Part shown: positions 33,891-45,633 of the stretch, piece by piece
How positions within the stretch are numbered: the stretch's first letter is position 1
Layout: each line of letters begins with the position of its first letter
Source: Apoda limacodes
Lineage: Eukaryota; Arthropoda; Insecta; Lepidoptera; Limacodidae
NCBI GenBank assembly: GCA_946406115.1
Contig: OX291550.1
Span: forward strand, 21,490,722-21,554,721
Reading direction: 5' to 3'
Length of the DNA: 64,000 bases
Notes under the pieces: generated by a model
Database searches by the model: none
What the model was told of the DNA's origin: nothing
What the model saw: only the letters and a program-made list of their open reading frames with translations
Position numbers and translations under genes: made by a program

Positions 33891-35836
33891 CTTACTTAGT
33901 GTCAATTAATTAACAGCGAAATTGATATTGAAAATAACTATCTCTTGATTTTCTTAAACTTTTACATAATAAACGTTAAGGCAAATAATTAATTTGGAAG
34001 TTTCGAGACGTCCGGCTTCAATAAATCCATTGTTGTGGTTGCTGTACCCATTCTTCGTCTCCACTGTGTCTTCACTGAAGGGGCACAGGCCTCTGCTAAG
34101 AGAAAGGAAGCTAAGACCATAAAGTCCACCATACTGTCCCGGTGCAACTTATTGGACGTTGTTGAGTTAGTAAAACTCGAATATCAGAGTTTTAAGCTGC
34201 TTATAATAAGCCTTTGGCTTGGCTTAATGCTGCACCTCAAGAGCGACAACCCAAGCCGAGGCTCCCCCCCCGGAGCTCTTGAACGTTGGACGCTATATGG
34301 GCTGAGAATCCTTCAGAGTCTCGCCCCAAAAGTCCGGTGGAGCAGTAATGGATGCATTAGCCAACTGTATGGTCTGTTCAAAAAAAAAAAGGCTGAATGC
34401 CATATGACAATATCTGGACCTGACTGTTTAACGTGCCCATCGAAGTAAGGGATAAGAAGAAAAAAAAGGAAGAAGAAAAATATTTATTTTCAAGCATTAC
34501 AGTAAAAAGTAACATAATTTACACTAAATATCTATTGTAATATTTGTATGGTAACAATGCTTCAAAACGGGTTTCCCACTCAGCATTATGCTGTAGCAGT
34601 TACCTGCAACAGCGCTGATTTTCAGTGGGAACCTTATTTGAGCTCTGTGACATACACTCACTTATAGGTACTTTATATTTTCTTATGCCAGTTAGAATTA
34701 AATAAAAATAAAAGCTTAAAAATAAAAATAAAACTTTGACTACCCCACACATACTACTCACACACACACACACTTTATTCTATAGCAATAAAGAAATAAA
34801 TAAATAAAAGTCAGTCTGAAAGAAAACAATTATGTTGAAATGAGTTTGCAAATTTCTTACTACAACGAACACACACAATGTCGTCATAGACAAATATCAG
34901 TCGAGACGAGATCGAATGAATTGAAATTTATTGACTTCCTGTTCAACCAGAAGTGACGCCATTTGACGCTCTATCCTTAGCGCCAGTGAAACAGTTTAAC
35001 TGATTATGTGTTTGAATTTTGCTATGTTGCAACTTGTGCAATGCGACATAGAATCGAGAAAGATACCCGTTATGAAGTTAATGTTGTTTCAATTAAGGTA
35101 AATATCTTTTTATGGATGTATTTGTTTCTACAACATGTGTGACTTTAGCATATTAGTAAAATGTTTTTTGGTTTTTGCAGCATGACAAGGAGGAGGAATA
35201 TTATTCCAGCAATGGGACGATGCGTACCGAAAGCTGCCACGAAAGGCTGCTGTCTTGTGCTTAGGATAGCGTAGCTTGTGGACAGATGCACGTTTTGCAT
35301 ATTTATCTATGATAGGTACTATGATGGTGAATGTGCTACAAGGCGGTCACAAATCCAATGACTACCATGCCCGACGATGCTAAACGTTGCATATTGTCTC
35401 AGATAAACGAATGTTACTGACTCACTCTGCAAAAACATGAGTTAAAATATAACTGTTGTTCAGAACTCATGAGTATGGGTAACATTTTGTGGAAAATGCG
35501 AAGCAATTTAAATTAAAACAAAACTTAAATTAAAATATATTAAGTGTGGTAAAAAAATGGTATTTGTACAAGTTACTTTCGACCGGTGGCATATCGTGTA
35601 GATCTGTTTTATTAATCAAATAACTTCGAGTAACGACATAGCACTGCGCGAGTATAAGTGTTTGTTCACGTTTACTCGCGGGTGCGGTGGCGGGCGCGGT
35701 CACGAAATATCAAACATAAAGCGTAATATGTGAGTATTCACGTAGAAAACGCAGGTGCGGTGGAACTAGCGGGGAAGCTGGCGTTTGGCGAAAACCAGAA
35801 GAATTTTAATATATATATACATATATATATATATAT
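33891..35836. other. Intergenic DNA with simple repeats and a GC-rich patch
   Basis: No gene that I can support. (CA)n lies at about 34757-34771 and (AT)n at about 35808-35836. A GC-rich patch at 35640-35800 (TTACTCGCGGGTGCGGTGG and GCAGGTGCGGTGGAACTAG) stands out against AT-rich flanks; it resembles the GGTGCGG phrases in the foldback arms next to it. Confidence 0.45.
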
Positions 35837-37737
35837 GAAAAATTAAAATAGCTACAGACAGTGTTCTAAATTATTAAACTTCTCCAAAAGTTAATTTGGT
35901 TGTCTAACAGCAGAAATCTACGCAAATGAAAAATTTACAAAGCCAGACTCAACTTATAGTGGTAGGTATATAACTAAAAGGGTTATTTTAGAATCTTTGA
36001 ACATTCATCAGCAAAAATCGCTCGCAACAGCTAGCCTATTGTAACTATTTTCATTAGCATTTTGGGAAATAGATAGAGAGGGTACCGACGTAATTTACAC
36101 TTAGTAATGTATAATTCTAAACTCCTATTTACCTATCTCCAATGCCCAGACTTAAAAAGATACCTACAAGAAAAAGCTTTTAAGGTGTCAGTTGCAGTCC
36201 TACACAAGTTAAAAGCTGCGGTGCAATGCGATTGGCTTGAACTTTGAGATAAAAGCTTCGACGTAAACTGTAGCAGTAAATCTAATGTTTATTAACATTG
36301 AAGACAACTTAAAGGACACGTGTAAGCTGTTAGACATATAATTAACTAAGGCAATGTACATAATGTTCCTAATATGAAACTTACAGCATCCTCGAAGTAA
36401 TCAACATTTCGATACACTGCATCGTAATGGCAACCTTTATTATAATTATAAAAACAAGGCAAAGTTGACTACCAGACAGCTAAAATATTTAAATGCATTA
36501 AGAAATAGTACTACATAGAATAAGGACGTGGTAGATAATACACCAACTTCCATGTTTTTTTTTTTTTGAAAAGTTTCATTTTTAGTGCGCAGCAAAAGGT
36601 GGCAAACAAAATACACTCACTTATGCAAAGTTCTACCTCTAAATATAACGAAGAGAGCTATTTGAGCTAGAAATAATCTGCCGTCCGTAAAGTCCAAGAA
36701 TTAATATAAAAAGATTTATATTAGTGACTGTAATCTAGCAAAATACCTAAAAATTGTTTTCTTTAATGTGTTTTAATTTTTTTCACACCTAGATAAAATA
36801 TTAAATGCAACTGCACGAAATTGGTATTTTAAAGTGTTTTTCAAGTAAAACACGCGGCTTCAGGGGTGACAGCGGGCGCGTTGATCTTGTCTTGGCGAGA
36901 TCCTGCTCACATTGTCATAGATTAATTGCACATTGTCCAAAGAGAATATAATATACTACGTAAGACATTGTCCGCCAGGCATTTGCGCGAGTGTGACATG
37001 TTGTCAGAGGTTGTAAACATGGACTACGATCTTTTTTTATATCGAAAATTCTTACCTAAAGTGGGAGAAGACAAATAATAGAATTGATGTGCATGAAATT
37101 TATAAAGAGAGAGAACGGTATGGCGTATTTTGTACCTTATACAGTAATTTGAAAGAATATCTTTCAAGATTTCTATTTCTATTTTACTTTCAGGAGTAAA
37201 AAATAAATGTTTAATACATTCCCTTAGTTAATTATTTGTGTAAGAGCTTACACGTATCCTTTAAGTTGTCTACAATGTTAATAAACATAGGATTAACAGC
37301 TACAGTTTACGTCGAAGCTTCTTATCTCAAAGTTCACGCCAACCGCACCGCACCGCAGCTTTTAACTTGTGTAGGACTGCAACTGACACCTTAAAAGCTT
37401 TTTCTTGTAGGTATGTTTTTAAGTCTGGGCGTTGGAGATGGGTATATAGGATTTTAGAATTTTACATTACTAAGTGTAAATTAAGTCGGTACCCTCTCTA
37501 TCTATTTCCCAGAATACTTATGAAAATAGTTACAATGGGCTAGCTGTTGCGAGCGATTTTTGCTGATGAATGTTCAAAGATTCTAAAATAACCCTTTTAG
37601 TTATATACCTACCACTATAAGTTGAGTCTGGCTTTGTAAATTGTTCATTTGCGTAGATTTCTGCTGTTAGACAACCAAATTAACTTTTGGAGAGGTTTAT
37701 TTATTTAGAACACTGTCTGTAGCTATTTTAATTTTTC
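35837..37737. mobile_element. 1.9-kb foldback element with ~515-bp inverted arms
   Basis: Left arm 35837-36350 and right arm 37221-37737 are inverted complements over their full length with scattered mismatches. The outer ends are GAAAAATTAAAATAGCTACA and TGTAGCTATTTTAATTTTTC; the inner ends are AATTAACTAAGG and CCTTAGTTAATT. The arms contain AGGGTTATTTTAGAATCTTT, CGCAACAGCTAGCC and a GGTGCGG-rich stretch. The interior of 870 bases has no protein motif. AGAAGAATTT(T/A)AATATATATA stands in the same orientation just outside both ends, which could be a target duplication or chance in AT-rich DNA. Long-arm foldback transposons have this layout; a local inverted duplication is the alternative. Confidence 0.85.
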
Positions 37738-38659
37738 GTATTAAAAATTAGAAGAATTTAAATATATATATATATATTTAAATTGTTTTTTATTATTTTT
37801 TAATATTTAATTTTTTATTCATTAATATCCTCCTCAACTATTCATTACTTAAAGAGATTACCTTTATTCAAAACATTTTATTTCTATAAGTTACCTGAGG
37901 TAAATTTTCCCAGTTTTTAATAAAATCGATACATTGAATTGGCAGTTTCACTAATCGATCCTATATCTAATCTTGACATAATAAAATATTGATTCACAAA
38001 GGATTCAGTAAAAACAGTTTATGACTTATCCATACGTACGTTATATCAGCCTGTGACACATTTATGTTAATGAAATTCTGAAAGCTGGGGTCTATCTATA
38101 TGTCATAATTCGCACACTGTCTGTCGAGGACCGCTCTAGTTAGTAACAGGCTGGAGACAATTTTATGGGAAGGTTTTTTAAAATACAATAATTGTATAAA
38201 GACAACTTTATGCTAGCAATATTAGTAATGTAAGTAAAAAAAAAGTATATTGACAACTCTTCTATGCTACGTTATATTAATATAAAAATATTAAATATAT
38301 TCTCTCTTAGCCTTTATCCGTAAAACATGATTAAGAATTGCTGAGAGGTGATGCACATGTAATGCAACAAACTAATTTGATTAGGTCCGGTCGATTCTTC
38401 AAAAAATTATACACAACTTCATACCTAGTTGCTAAGTTGTCTTTTAGGACTATTATTACACTATTAATATAGATATCATTATTGTCATCGATTTTAGTGT
38501 TGTCAATATTAGATCAGTCAATTACATTTGTTATTTAATTAAATAGGTACCGATATATATTAAAAGATAATTTTTATTTATTATAATTTACTGCACGAGT
38601 ATCCATTACACTGTAAAATATTAACACCAACTTAATCCAGGTTGCGGATAGCCGCAGTC
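37738..38659. other. AT-rich DNA beside the foldback element
   Basis: Begins with a perfect AT palindrome at about 37757-37786 (AATTTAAATATATAT and its complement). No gene recognised. Confidence 0.45.
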
Positions 38660-38698
38660 AGCGACACCTTCCTGCAGATAGCACAGGAAGGTGTCGCT
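38660..38698. repeat. Perfect 15-bp-stem hairpin, GC-rich
   Basis: AGCGACACCTTCCTG, a 9-base loop, then CAGGAAGGTGTCGCT, with no mismatch. The stem is flanked by CAGGTTG and CAACCCGG, which extend the pairing weakly. It lies in AT-rich DNA without a neighbouring gene, so a terminator role is not indicated; the end of a small DNA transposon or a transcribed hairpin are possible. Confidence 0.8.
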
Positions 38699-39904
38699 AC
38701 AACCCGGAACTGTTATACTCTCGGTGGCGGTATCAGCAATATTTACCGTATCAACATTGGTTATTATTTCCTATGCTAAGAGTGTTATAAGAAATCCGTT
38801 ACGTAACACTTATATGGCTCATTTTATATTTTTAAACAAATAAACTTGCGTAAGTTAACCGTTTTTCGTTTTGTAATTAACGTAGACTAAAATAAAATAA
38901 TATAAAACTGAAAAAATCTTGGTAAATGAAATTTACAGATTAAAAAGTTCAAACTTTCTCGGCCCTCAAAGCAATTTCTCCGGGATTTATCAGCTCTAAT
39001 CCTCGCTGAGACAAGGAAAAAGTCTGGTTATTAATAGTGAAGCTTGGCGTTTAATTAGTAAAGATTTTACAGCAAAGATAAGTTAAATATAGTAAAGTCA
39101 TAAATTTAATCTAAAAATGTGACTTATGAGATATATAAAGTATAATTTTATCGATCTATAAATTTACAAAAATAAATTATCGTTATTCAGAGTGGAAAAT
39201 AAAGAACGTGGTTGGAGAAAAAGTACCATAAATATTAATGGTAGAAGATGTCACTGAAAGGAAACATTCCTTTATTTTCTAAAATAAGTATAAATGTATT
39301 CAAAGATTTTTTGAATAAATCAACTGTTTGAGTCAGGAATCAAACCTGTTAAATATTACTTGTCTACAAAATCTGTATCTTATGACATCAGTCGAAAGGG
39401 GCAGGATCAATTTCTTTTAATAATTTTAAATTAATAAATTCTTTCATTCGCTAAGTAGTAATACAGTACAATAGAAAATACATATTTATTTATCTTTCTT
39501 GGTCTTTTTGCAAAAAAATGTTTCTGTTATAACGTAGACAAGAACTACGAAAGGTATTGCAACATTTATCCCTTTGATATGGATTTTTTTTTTATGGAAA
39601 ACGTCATATTATAAATGTAACAAATACACTTTTTATGGTTTTGTGGCTAAATAGCGAAACAGAACAGAAATCGATTTCCATGATTTTTTGTAAGAAGGTA
39701 TCTTATGTGTACCGCTATACAGTTTTGTAATAAAAAAAAAAAGTTTGTTAGACAGTATATTTTTTTTTTTCAAAAAATTAATTAATTTAATTATCACGAA
39801 AATGTTTGCCTTTTGGACAATAGTATATGGGATGATAATTTTCGAAAATGACCTCCCCTTTGACCCCTTAAAGGATCCGGTCTAATTACCGATTACACTG
39901 TATA
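38699..39904. other. AT-rich intergenic DNA, no gene recognised
   Basis: Long homopolymer runs, for example around 39584, 39731 and 39760. Nothing else recognised. Confidence 0.4.
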
Positions 39905-40062
39905 TAACCTTTTTTTTTGTAAATACATACATATCATACATGAATAAACAAGACAAACACAAATGTTCATCACGAGGAATGCTTGTCTAGTGCGGGAATC
40001 GACCCCACACCCTCTAAACAGCAACCGACCACACTACCAACTAGACTGCAAGGGAGTCTGTT
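39905..40062 (-). mobile_element. tRNA-derived SINE, truncated, minus orientation
   Basis: On the plus strand: TTTGTAAATACATACATATC, ACAAGACAAACACAAATG, TGCGGGAATCGACCCCACA (B box complement), CTACCAACTAGACTGCAAGG (A box complement). It lacks the GGGGCCA-containing 3' part seen at 7015-7290 and 45905-46215. Confidence 0.7.
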
Positions 40063-40404
40063 TTTGTTCCGTTGTTTATATGCAATTCCTCGTGTGCGTA
40101 CCAAATTGAAGTCTTCTCGGACCTTACGAAGTACCCTTGGGGTTTTGGTGCTTATCACTGAGTGAAAGAATCAGTGTCGCAATCGACGTATTTCAGATGT
40201 CAATAAAACTAAAACTATAAATAATTGATACTTAATATCACCATATTTATATTTGATAAATGTGCCAATAAAATTTTATCCTGAAATTTTCAGCTTCTAG
40301 CATCACCAGGACCGAGCTTTAATGGTTCGAAAACACGACGAAACACTTCCAGATAAGGGAGATAGTTGTTGCCTCATTACTTGTCTGTTGTCAGAAGTTG
40401 ATAT
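40063..40404. other. Intergenic DNA
   Basis: No gene recognised. Confidence 0.4.
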
Positions 40405-40755
40405 TTTTAACTGACTTCAAAAAGGAGGAGGTTCTTAGTTCGAATGTGTGTTTTTTTTATGTATGTTCGGGCATAACTCCGTTATCTATACGAGGATTTT
40501 CAAAATTCTTACTTTATTTAAAAGCGTATACTTCCAAGGTGGTCCCATATTAATGTAGTGACTTTAAAACTTAAACTTTTACTCAAAACAAATTATTGGT
40601 GTTAATTTGGAACGGCTGATTTGTTGATGATTGTAAAAAAATTGTTACGAGTATCGAAGTTTTTAGTGTATAAGAATAAAAAGCAATTCTTCACACAAAA
40701 GTAAAAAATAAAAAATGTTTAACAAAAAAACAACCGCCTTCAAAAAGATGCACGA
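40405..40755 (+). repeat. Dispersed repeat with GACTTCAAAAAGGAGGAGG start
   Basis: Begins TTTAACTGACTTCAAAAAGG and AGGAGGTTCTTAGTTCGA, with TATGTATGTTCGGGCATAAC after it, and ends near AACAACCGCCTTCAAAAAG. The (C)CGACTTCAAAAAG phrase at both ends is typical for this widespread lepidopteran repeat. Its first part is shared with the copy-A insertion at 21245-21362. Confidence 0.55.
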
Positions 40756-41799
40756 ACACTTAATTACAAATTTTCTGAAATTAATAAGCAGGTAGGCAAT
40801 TCATCCTTTTGTGACTTAAGCGTGTTGTTCACCAGCAATGTTTATGTATATAATGTACCTGCTTAGGTATAATATACTTGGGTATACTAAACTATGTATA
40901 AGAGACTGTAATACACGTATTTTGATTTAAACAATTCCCCACTCATTAATTTAGAAAATGATAAGGTACCTTTAAATATTTGCTAGACAAAGGGGATGAA
41001 AAATTAAAGAACGGTTTGATCTTTTTTTCATTAGTATCGAATTGGAGAAAGCAAAAATGTAAGAATTCGTAGACAAAAGGTCGTCAGTCCCAATTTGCTT
41101 TTTCATTATTACGTTATTTATTCTTAGTCCTTTGTATTTTTTATCCGGTCTACACATAAGATATTTTTCATTATTATTAATTAAGACAATAGTTAACTTC
41201 TGACGCGTTGCACATATTTAAAAGAAAGAAAGAAAAGAAAGAAAGAAAACGTTTATATTTCATTCAATTATGAGTGTACCTATGGTTTTTTTTATTTATG
41301 TTTATGGAAATCATTTATGTTGTCGGAAAAGAAAACAAAAAAGATGTTAGTTCAGATCATATTAAAAGAACACTATACAACCACGTTTGTATTTAGATAT
41401 CAAACTGTAGATAACTGTATGGGTTTTATTGTATGGGTTTGATTATGTCAATGCTTAAACATCAGGTTTTAAGTCTAATTGTATTGACTGTTTGTTTTCC
41501 CAAGTAAATAAAAAACAAAAAGTCAATAATTTTTTATACTTTCAATTTTGAACCAATAATATATGAACCTTAATAAATTTTCAAAGTCGGCAGGTTCACG
41601 GGCGAATAATTATAGCATACACCCAATCATACACAAATACGTGTATGTAGGTGAAAGTTTTAAAGTTAGAAAGCGATAAACAACGATTCTATTACAGTTA
41701 AAACGTCAAAAAAGGTTAAATACCAGACAATACAGAACAACTTTAATGCTGATCCATAGGTTGTTATTGTTAAAAAAGCATAGCTTCAGTTTTGTTTGA
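40756..41799. other. Intergenic DNA with an AAAG microsatellite
   Basis: An AAAG run lies at about 41221-41250. No gene recognised. Confidence 0.45.
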
Positions 41800-42405
41800 A
41801 AAAAAAAACCGGCCTAGTGTAAGTTTGGCTCGTGCATCGAGGGTTCCGTACAAGCTAATTATAGGTAGATAGTTCTTTCATCATGAAATCAAGTACCACA
41901 GGTTAATGCGTTAGTTATTAGTTTTTGGATTTTTGCATATTTTTGTAATGTAACATCTTGCTTCTTGCCAAATTTCATGATTAAAGGTCAGCGGGAAGTA
42001 CCCCATAGGTTTGATTTATTTGTAACAATATGCATCAAATCGTATTTTGGGTGACCGTAGACTTGAGTATTTGATATTATTCAAACTTGATACCTCCACG
42101 CGTTCTTGAGTTAAAGGGTCTTGACAGAGAGACAGGTGAGATTTTTTTTTATTAATGTATAATAACTACAAATTACTTTCGGTTTTTTCCTATATCTGTA
42201 ATGTAAGATCTTACTTCGTGTCAAATTTCTAGATTCTAGGACAACGGGATGTAACTCATAGGTATTGATTTATTTGTGAATGCCAATATATGCAAAAAAA
42301 TGGCCGTATTTTTTATTGCGGTGACTTTTGATTGTTTACAGCTTTAAGGGACCGTAGACTTTGATAGCAATTTCAACTTGATACCTTCACGCGTTCCTCA
42401 GAAAA
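41800..42405 (+). repeat. Dimeric GGTTCCG-family repeat leading into a satellite
   Basis: Starts ACCGGCCTAGTGTAAGTTTG, TCGTGCATCGAGGGTTCCGT. The body occurs twice: about 41945-42150 and about 42180-42420, each with a TGTAATGTAA(C/G)ATCTT(G/A)CTTC start, a GATTTATTTGT middle, an ACCGTAGACTT block, a TTGATACCT(C/T)CACGCGTTC block and AAAGGGTCTTGAC. The same family is at 43870-44130, 49315-50010 and, inverted, within 16186-16390. Confidence 0.65.
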
Positions 42406-42774
42406 AGGGTCTTGACCGACAGACAAGAAGCGAAGTGACCCTATAAAGGGTCTTGACCGACAGACAAGAAGCGAAGTGACCCTATAAAGGGTCTTGACCG
42501 ACAGACAAGAAGCGAAGTGACCCTATAAAGGGTCTTGACCGACAGACAAGAAGCGAAGTGACCCTATAAAGGGTCTTGACCGACAGACAAGAAGCGAAGT
42601 GACCCTATAAAGGGTCTTGACCGACAGACAAGAAGCGAAGTGACCCTATAAAGGGTCTTGACCGACAGACAAGAAGCGAAGTGACCCTATAAAGGGTCTT
42701 GACCGACAGACAAGAAGCGAAGTGACCCTATAAAGGGTCTTGACCGACAGACAAGAAGCGAAGTGACCCTATAA
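42406..42774 (+). repeat. 41-bp satellite, nine identical units
   Basis: Unit starts at 42406, 42447, 42488, 42529, 42570, 42611, 42652, 42693 and 42734; every unit is 41 bp and all nine are identical. Each reads AGGGTCTTGACCGACAGACA, AGAAGCGAAGTGACCCTATA, A. The unit equals the terminal part of the GGTTCCG-family repeat, where GGGTCTTGACAGACAGAC is followed by AAGTGATCCTATAAGG and TTCC. The left flank (AAAGG before GTCTT) and right flank (AAAGG before TTCC) share AAAGG, so the array lies between the two halves of one dispersed repeat copy. There are no unique spacers. Confidence 0.95.
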
Positions 42775-43324
42775 AGGTTCCTTTTACCTTTTTTTTTTTA
42801 ATACATAAACGTTAAAATATTCTTTTCATAGGAGTTTATTTAAAAAATAGCGAAACACTAAATGCCATTGAGTTTCCAATGCGCTCTCAACAAGCATTAG
42901 CGAAATTAATGTTCCTCTTTTCGACTTTGTCGGTGTTTATGGACCGAATTGGAGTAATTGAAATAAAATCTTAAGCCAAATTTACACAGCCATTAACTTT
43001 TTATCAGCAGATGTAAGATGATTTCGTGCTTTTGCTAACACCTTCTTTTTATATTTCTACTTTAAAAAAAAGCTTTCAAGTTTCAACTGATTTTTTTTCT
43101 GAAATTTCATCTATTAAAGTGCAACAAACTTTTGCGAACCGGCGGTAAAAAATTAAAAATACAGTGGCCATATTGAAATGGTGTGAATTTACGCAACACT
43201 AGCGACCTTTCGGTGGGTCAGAAATTCAGAAAAGTTTGTTTCACTATACATTCAAAATGAATTATTTTAAAAAGAGATTCATGTTTCAAGCAGAGAACTT
43301 TGCTCCTTACTGTGGGATGTCTAG
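42775..43324. other. Intergenic DNA after the satellite
   Basis: Begins with the end of the parent repeat (TTCCTTTTACC and a T run). No gene recognised. Confidence 0.45.
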
Positions 43325-43402
43325 GTATCCATAGGCTACGGTGACCGCTTACCATCAGGTGGAGCGTAAGCTTGTTTGCCACCTGAGTGGTATAAAAAAA
43401 AA
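43325..43402 (+). mobile_element. LINE 3' tail, UTR only
   Basis: ATCCATAGGCTACGGTGACC, GCTTACCATCAGGTGGAGCG, GCTTGTTTGCCACC, AGTGGTATA and an A run: a very short 5'-truncated copy. Confidence 0.7.
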
Positions 43403-43869
43403 GTGTGTAACCGCTAAGGCGGAAATATGTAGTTCGACGCATATACTACGCAAATCTACAGTGAAATTTAACGTATTCAAGGTAATTTCACTTAAACACT
43501 GCGGCAGTTACTGCCAATTTTTTTGTTTTTAACTTTTACTCGTTTTCTTTTTTTTTTTTATACAACTATAGTTAACAAAAGTAAGTAGTAGTATATAGAT
43601 ATTACATTTTACAATATTAGAGATAACATACTCGGTTAAGTCTAGGAAAATGTATACTAAGGGGTCAATCGTTGACAATTGCCTCAAGGTTTGTTTGCTA
43701 TCATATCCGGTAATTGGCATTGCTACAATCGTCCTATTCCCTGAGATGATATTAAAACCAATCATTTTTATTTTATGGAACTACGAGTATTGAGACTATT
43801 GTGTATCGATATGAAGAAACTGTTTTATTTATATTGCTTGAAGTTATCTAGTATATTTTCAAGTGTGGG
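43403..43869. other. Intergenic DNA
   Basis: No gene recognised. Confidence 0.4.
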
Positions 43870-44130
43870 ATTTTCATCCAAACATACAAAATAAATATGT
43901 ATATGTACTTGCTATTATTTTCCTTAGTACTTTGGCCGTTTTTCTTTATTGCGTTGACTTATAAGCTTTATTTTTTTACAGCTTCAAGGAACTGTAGACC
44001 TTAGTATTTGATATTAATTTCAACTTGATACCTTCACGAATTCTAAGAAAAGTGTCTTGACAGACAGACAGACGGACAACAATGTGATCCTGTAAGAGTT
44101 TCCTTTTTTCCTTTGCAGTAACGGAAGCCT
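43870..44130 (+). repeat. GGTTCCG-family repeat fragment (tail half)
   Basis: TTGATACCTTCACGAATTCT, AAGTGTCTTGACAGACAGAC, GACGGACAACAATGTGATCC, TGTAAGAGTTTCC. This shows the unexpanded form of the region that became a satellite at 42406-42774. Confidence 0.65.
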
Positions 44131-44756
44131 AATAATGTCCATGTCGTGCCTTTTCCGGATATTGGTGGGAATAATAGTCTAGAAGTTGCTGACGGATACA
44201 TGATACTAGCTACCTAGGGCAACTAGTTAGGTAAATACAACTTCGAGAAAGAGGTGAATTGACGAATCTACCTTAGTATCATTAATAATATTAATCTTTT
44301 CATGCAGAAGTAATGGCTTACGGTACTATATTATGAAAAGAATCCAGCTCAAATTACTTTTTGACCAGTGTTAACTAATTTTCAAAAAATGACGACAAAA
44401 TTCTACTAAACGTTAAGCTGTTATATTAAATGTTAACTCTTTAAAAAATGTTTTATTTCGCAAAAAAATAACTTTATGTTTTATTAAATTCATTAACGAC
44501 AAAATGGATCTCGTAAATTGTGCACAAGCTGTCGCGACCGAAATATTTTGCAGGAGGCGTAATATGAAACAATGAAATAACTTATTCAAACTTAACATCT
44601 AGAAATTTCTATACTTAAAAAGTCAGTAAGTATTATTATTTTTGAAGATAATTTATATTATAGCTAAGCAATTTTCTAATTTTTTCGAAATAATTTATAT
44701 AGACAGGAAGATTTTATTTTACACTCTACTTATATAGAGGCACTTATTAATTAAAA
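44131..44756. other. Intergenic DNA
   Basis: No gene recognised. Confidence 0.4.
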
Positions 44757-45050
44757 ATACTAGCTTTTGATACCTAGGCATGGGATTCCTACGAGAATTA
44801 TTTAAAGTAAAGTAGTTTACTATTGCAAGAATATATGTAGGTTTAGCTATAGTTAGACCTTTTGGAAATTGGTTAAAGTAACTCCTGTAGGAACTTTCAA
44901 ATTTTCCGGGATAAAAATCAGGATAGGATTTACTTCTGTCCCTTGAACTATCCCTGCGTCAAATTTCAGTTCAATCAAATGTTTCGCTGCGACCTGATGG
45001 AAGCTCAAACAAAAAAACTCGCTTTTGAATTTATGTAAGTGTGGATATAA
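44757..45050 (-). repeat. Degenerate Helitron (Lep1-like)
   Basis: ACTAGCTTTTGATACCTAGG, GGGATTCCTACG, GTAACTCCTGTAGGAACTTT and AAATTTTCCGGGATAAAAA follow the family's interior in minus orientation. The GC-rich 3' hairpin and the 5' terminal block are eroded. Confidence 0.55.
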
Positions 45051-45633
45051 CTAGCTGTTCCCCGCAGTTTTACCCGCATGGAACAGCAATCGGTAAAAGT
45101 ATATAATCTATGTAAAGGTAAAAGTTTCAAATAAATTCGTTTCACCATTTTTAGGGTCCAAACGGGACCCTATTACTAAGACTCCGCTGTTCGTCCGTCC
45201 GTTCGTCTGTCAAAAGGCTATATCTCATGAACCGTGATAGTTAGACAGTTGAAATTTTCACAGATGATGTGTTTCTATTGTCGCTATAACAATCAATACT
45301 AAAAAACAAAATAAAATAAATATTTAAGGGGGCTCCCATAGAAGAAACGTGATTTTTTGCGCGATTTTGCTCGATATTGATAACGGCAACAGGTACACAC
45401 TTAAAATTTTCACAGAATATTTAGTTATATAGTTACTTTAAAAATAAATAATTAAATTAAAATAAAACAAATATTTAAGGGGGGCTCTCATACAACAAAC
45501 GTGATTTTTTTCTGTTTTTATAGATAATGTTGCGGAACCCTTCGTGCACGAGTCCGACTCGCATTTCGCTTTTAGTTAAAAATTGACAAACAAACAAACT
45601 GGCTCTCTTTATAATACTAGTATGAAAGCGAAA
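45051..45633 (-). mobile_element. Helitron fragment split by a nested repeat
   Basis: The left part has AACTAGCTGTTCCCCGCAGTTT and TACCCGC; the right part has AACAAACAAACTGGCTCTC and ATAATACTAGTATGAAAGCG. Between them (about 45150-45578) sits another repeat, listed separately. The Helitron is therefore the older host. Confidence 0.5.
45150..45578 (+). repeat. AGGGTCC...GAGTCCGACTCGCA repeat nested in a Helitron
   Basis: Begins TTTTTAGGGTCCAAACGGGAC, with TTCGTCCGTCCGTTCGTCTG and GCTATATCTCATGAACCGTG, and ends GCGGAACCCTTCGTGCACGA, GTCCGACTCGCATTTCGC. An internal segment occurs twice in a row (AAATATTTAAGGGGGCTCCC...AAACGTGATTTTTT and a close second copy). A well-known lepidopteran dispersed repeat of unclear class. 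Confidence 0.65.

Noticed and set aside
34035..34448. 137-codon open frame as a host gene
   Set aside because: No domain, no signal peptide and no recognised family. It ends in a run made from an A-tract (KKKK), its opening text (ATTCTTCGTCTCCACTGTGT, GAAGGGGCACAGGCCTCTGC) resembles dispersed repeat sequence, and nothing supports splicing.
42406..42774. CRISPR-like array of regular direct repeats
   Set aside because: The units abut with no variable spacers and the genome is that of an insect; this is a satellite.
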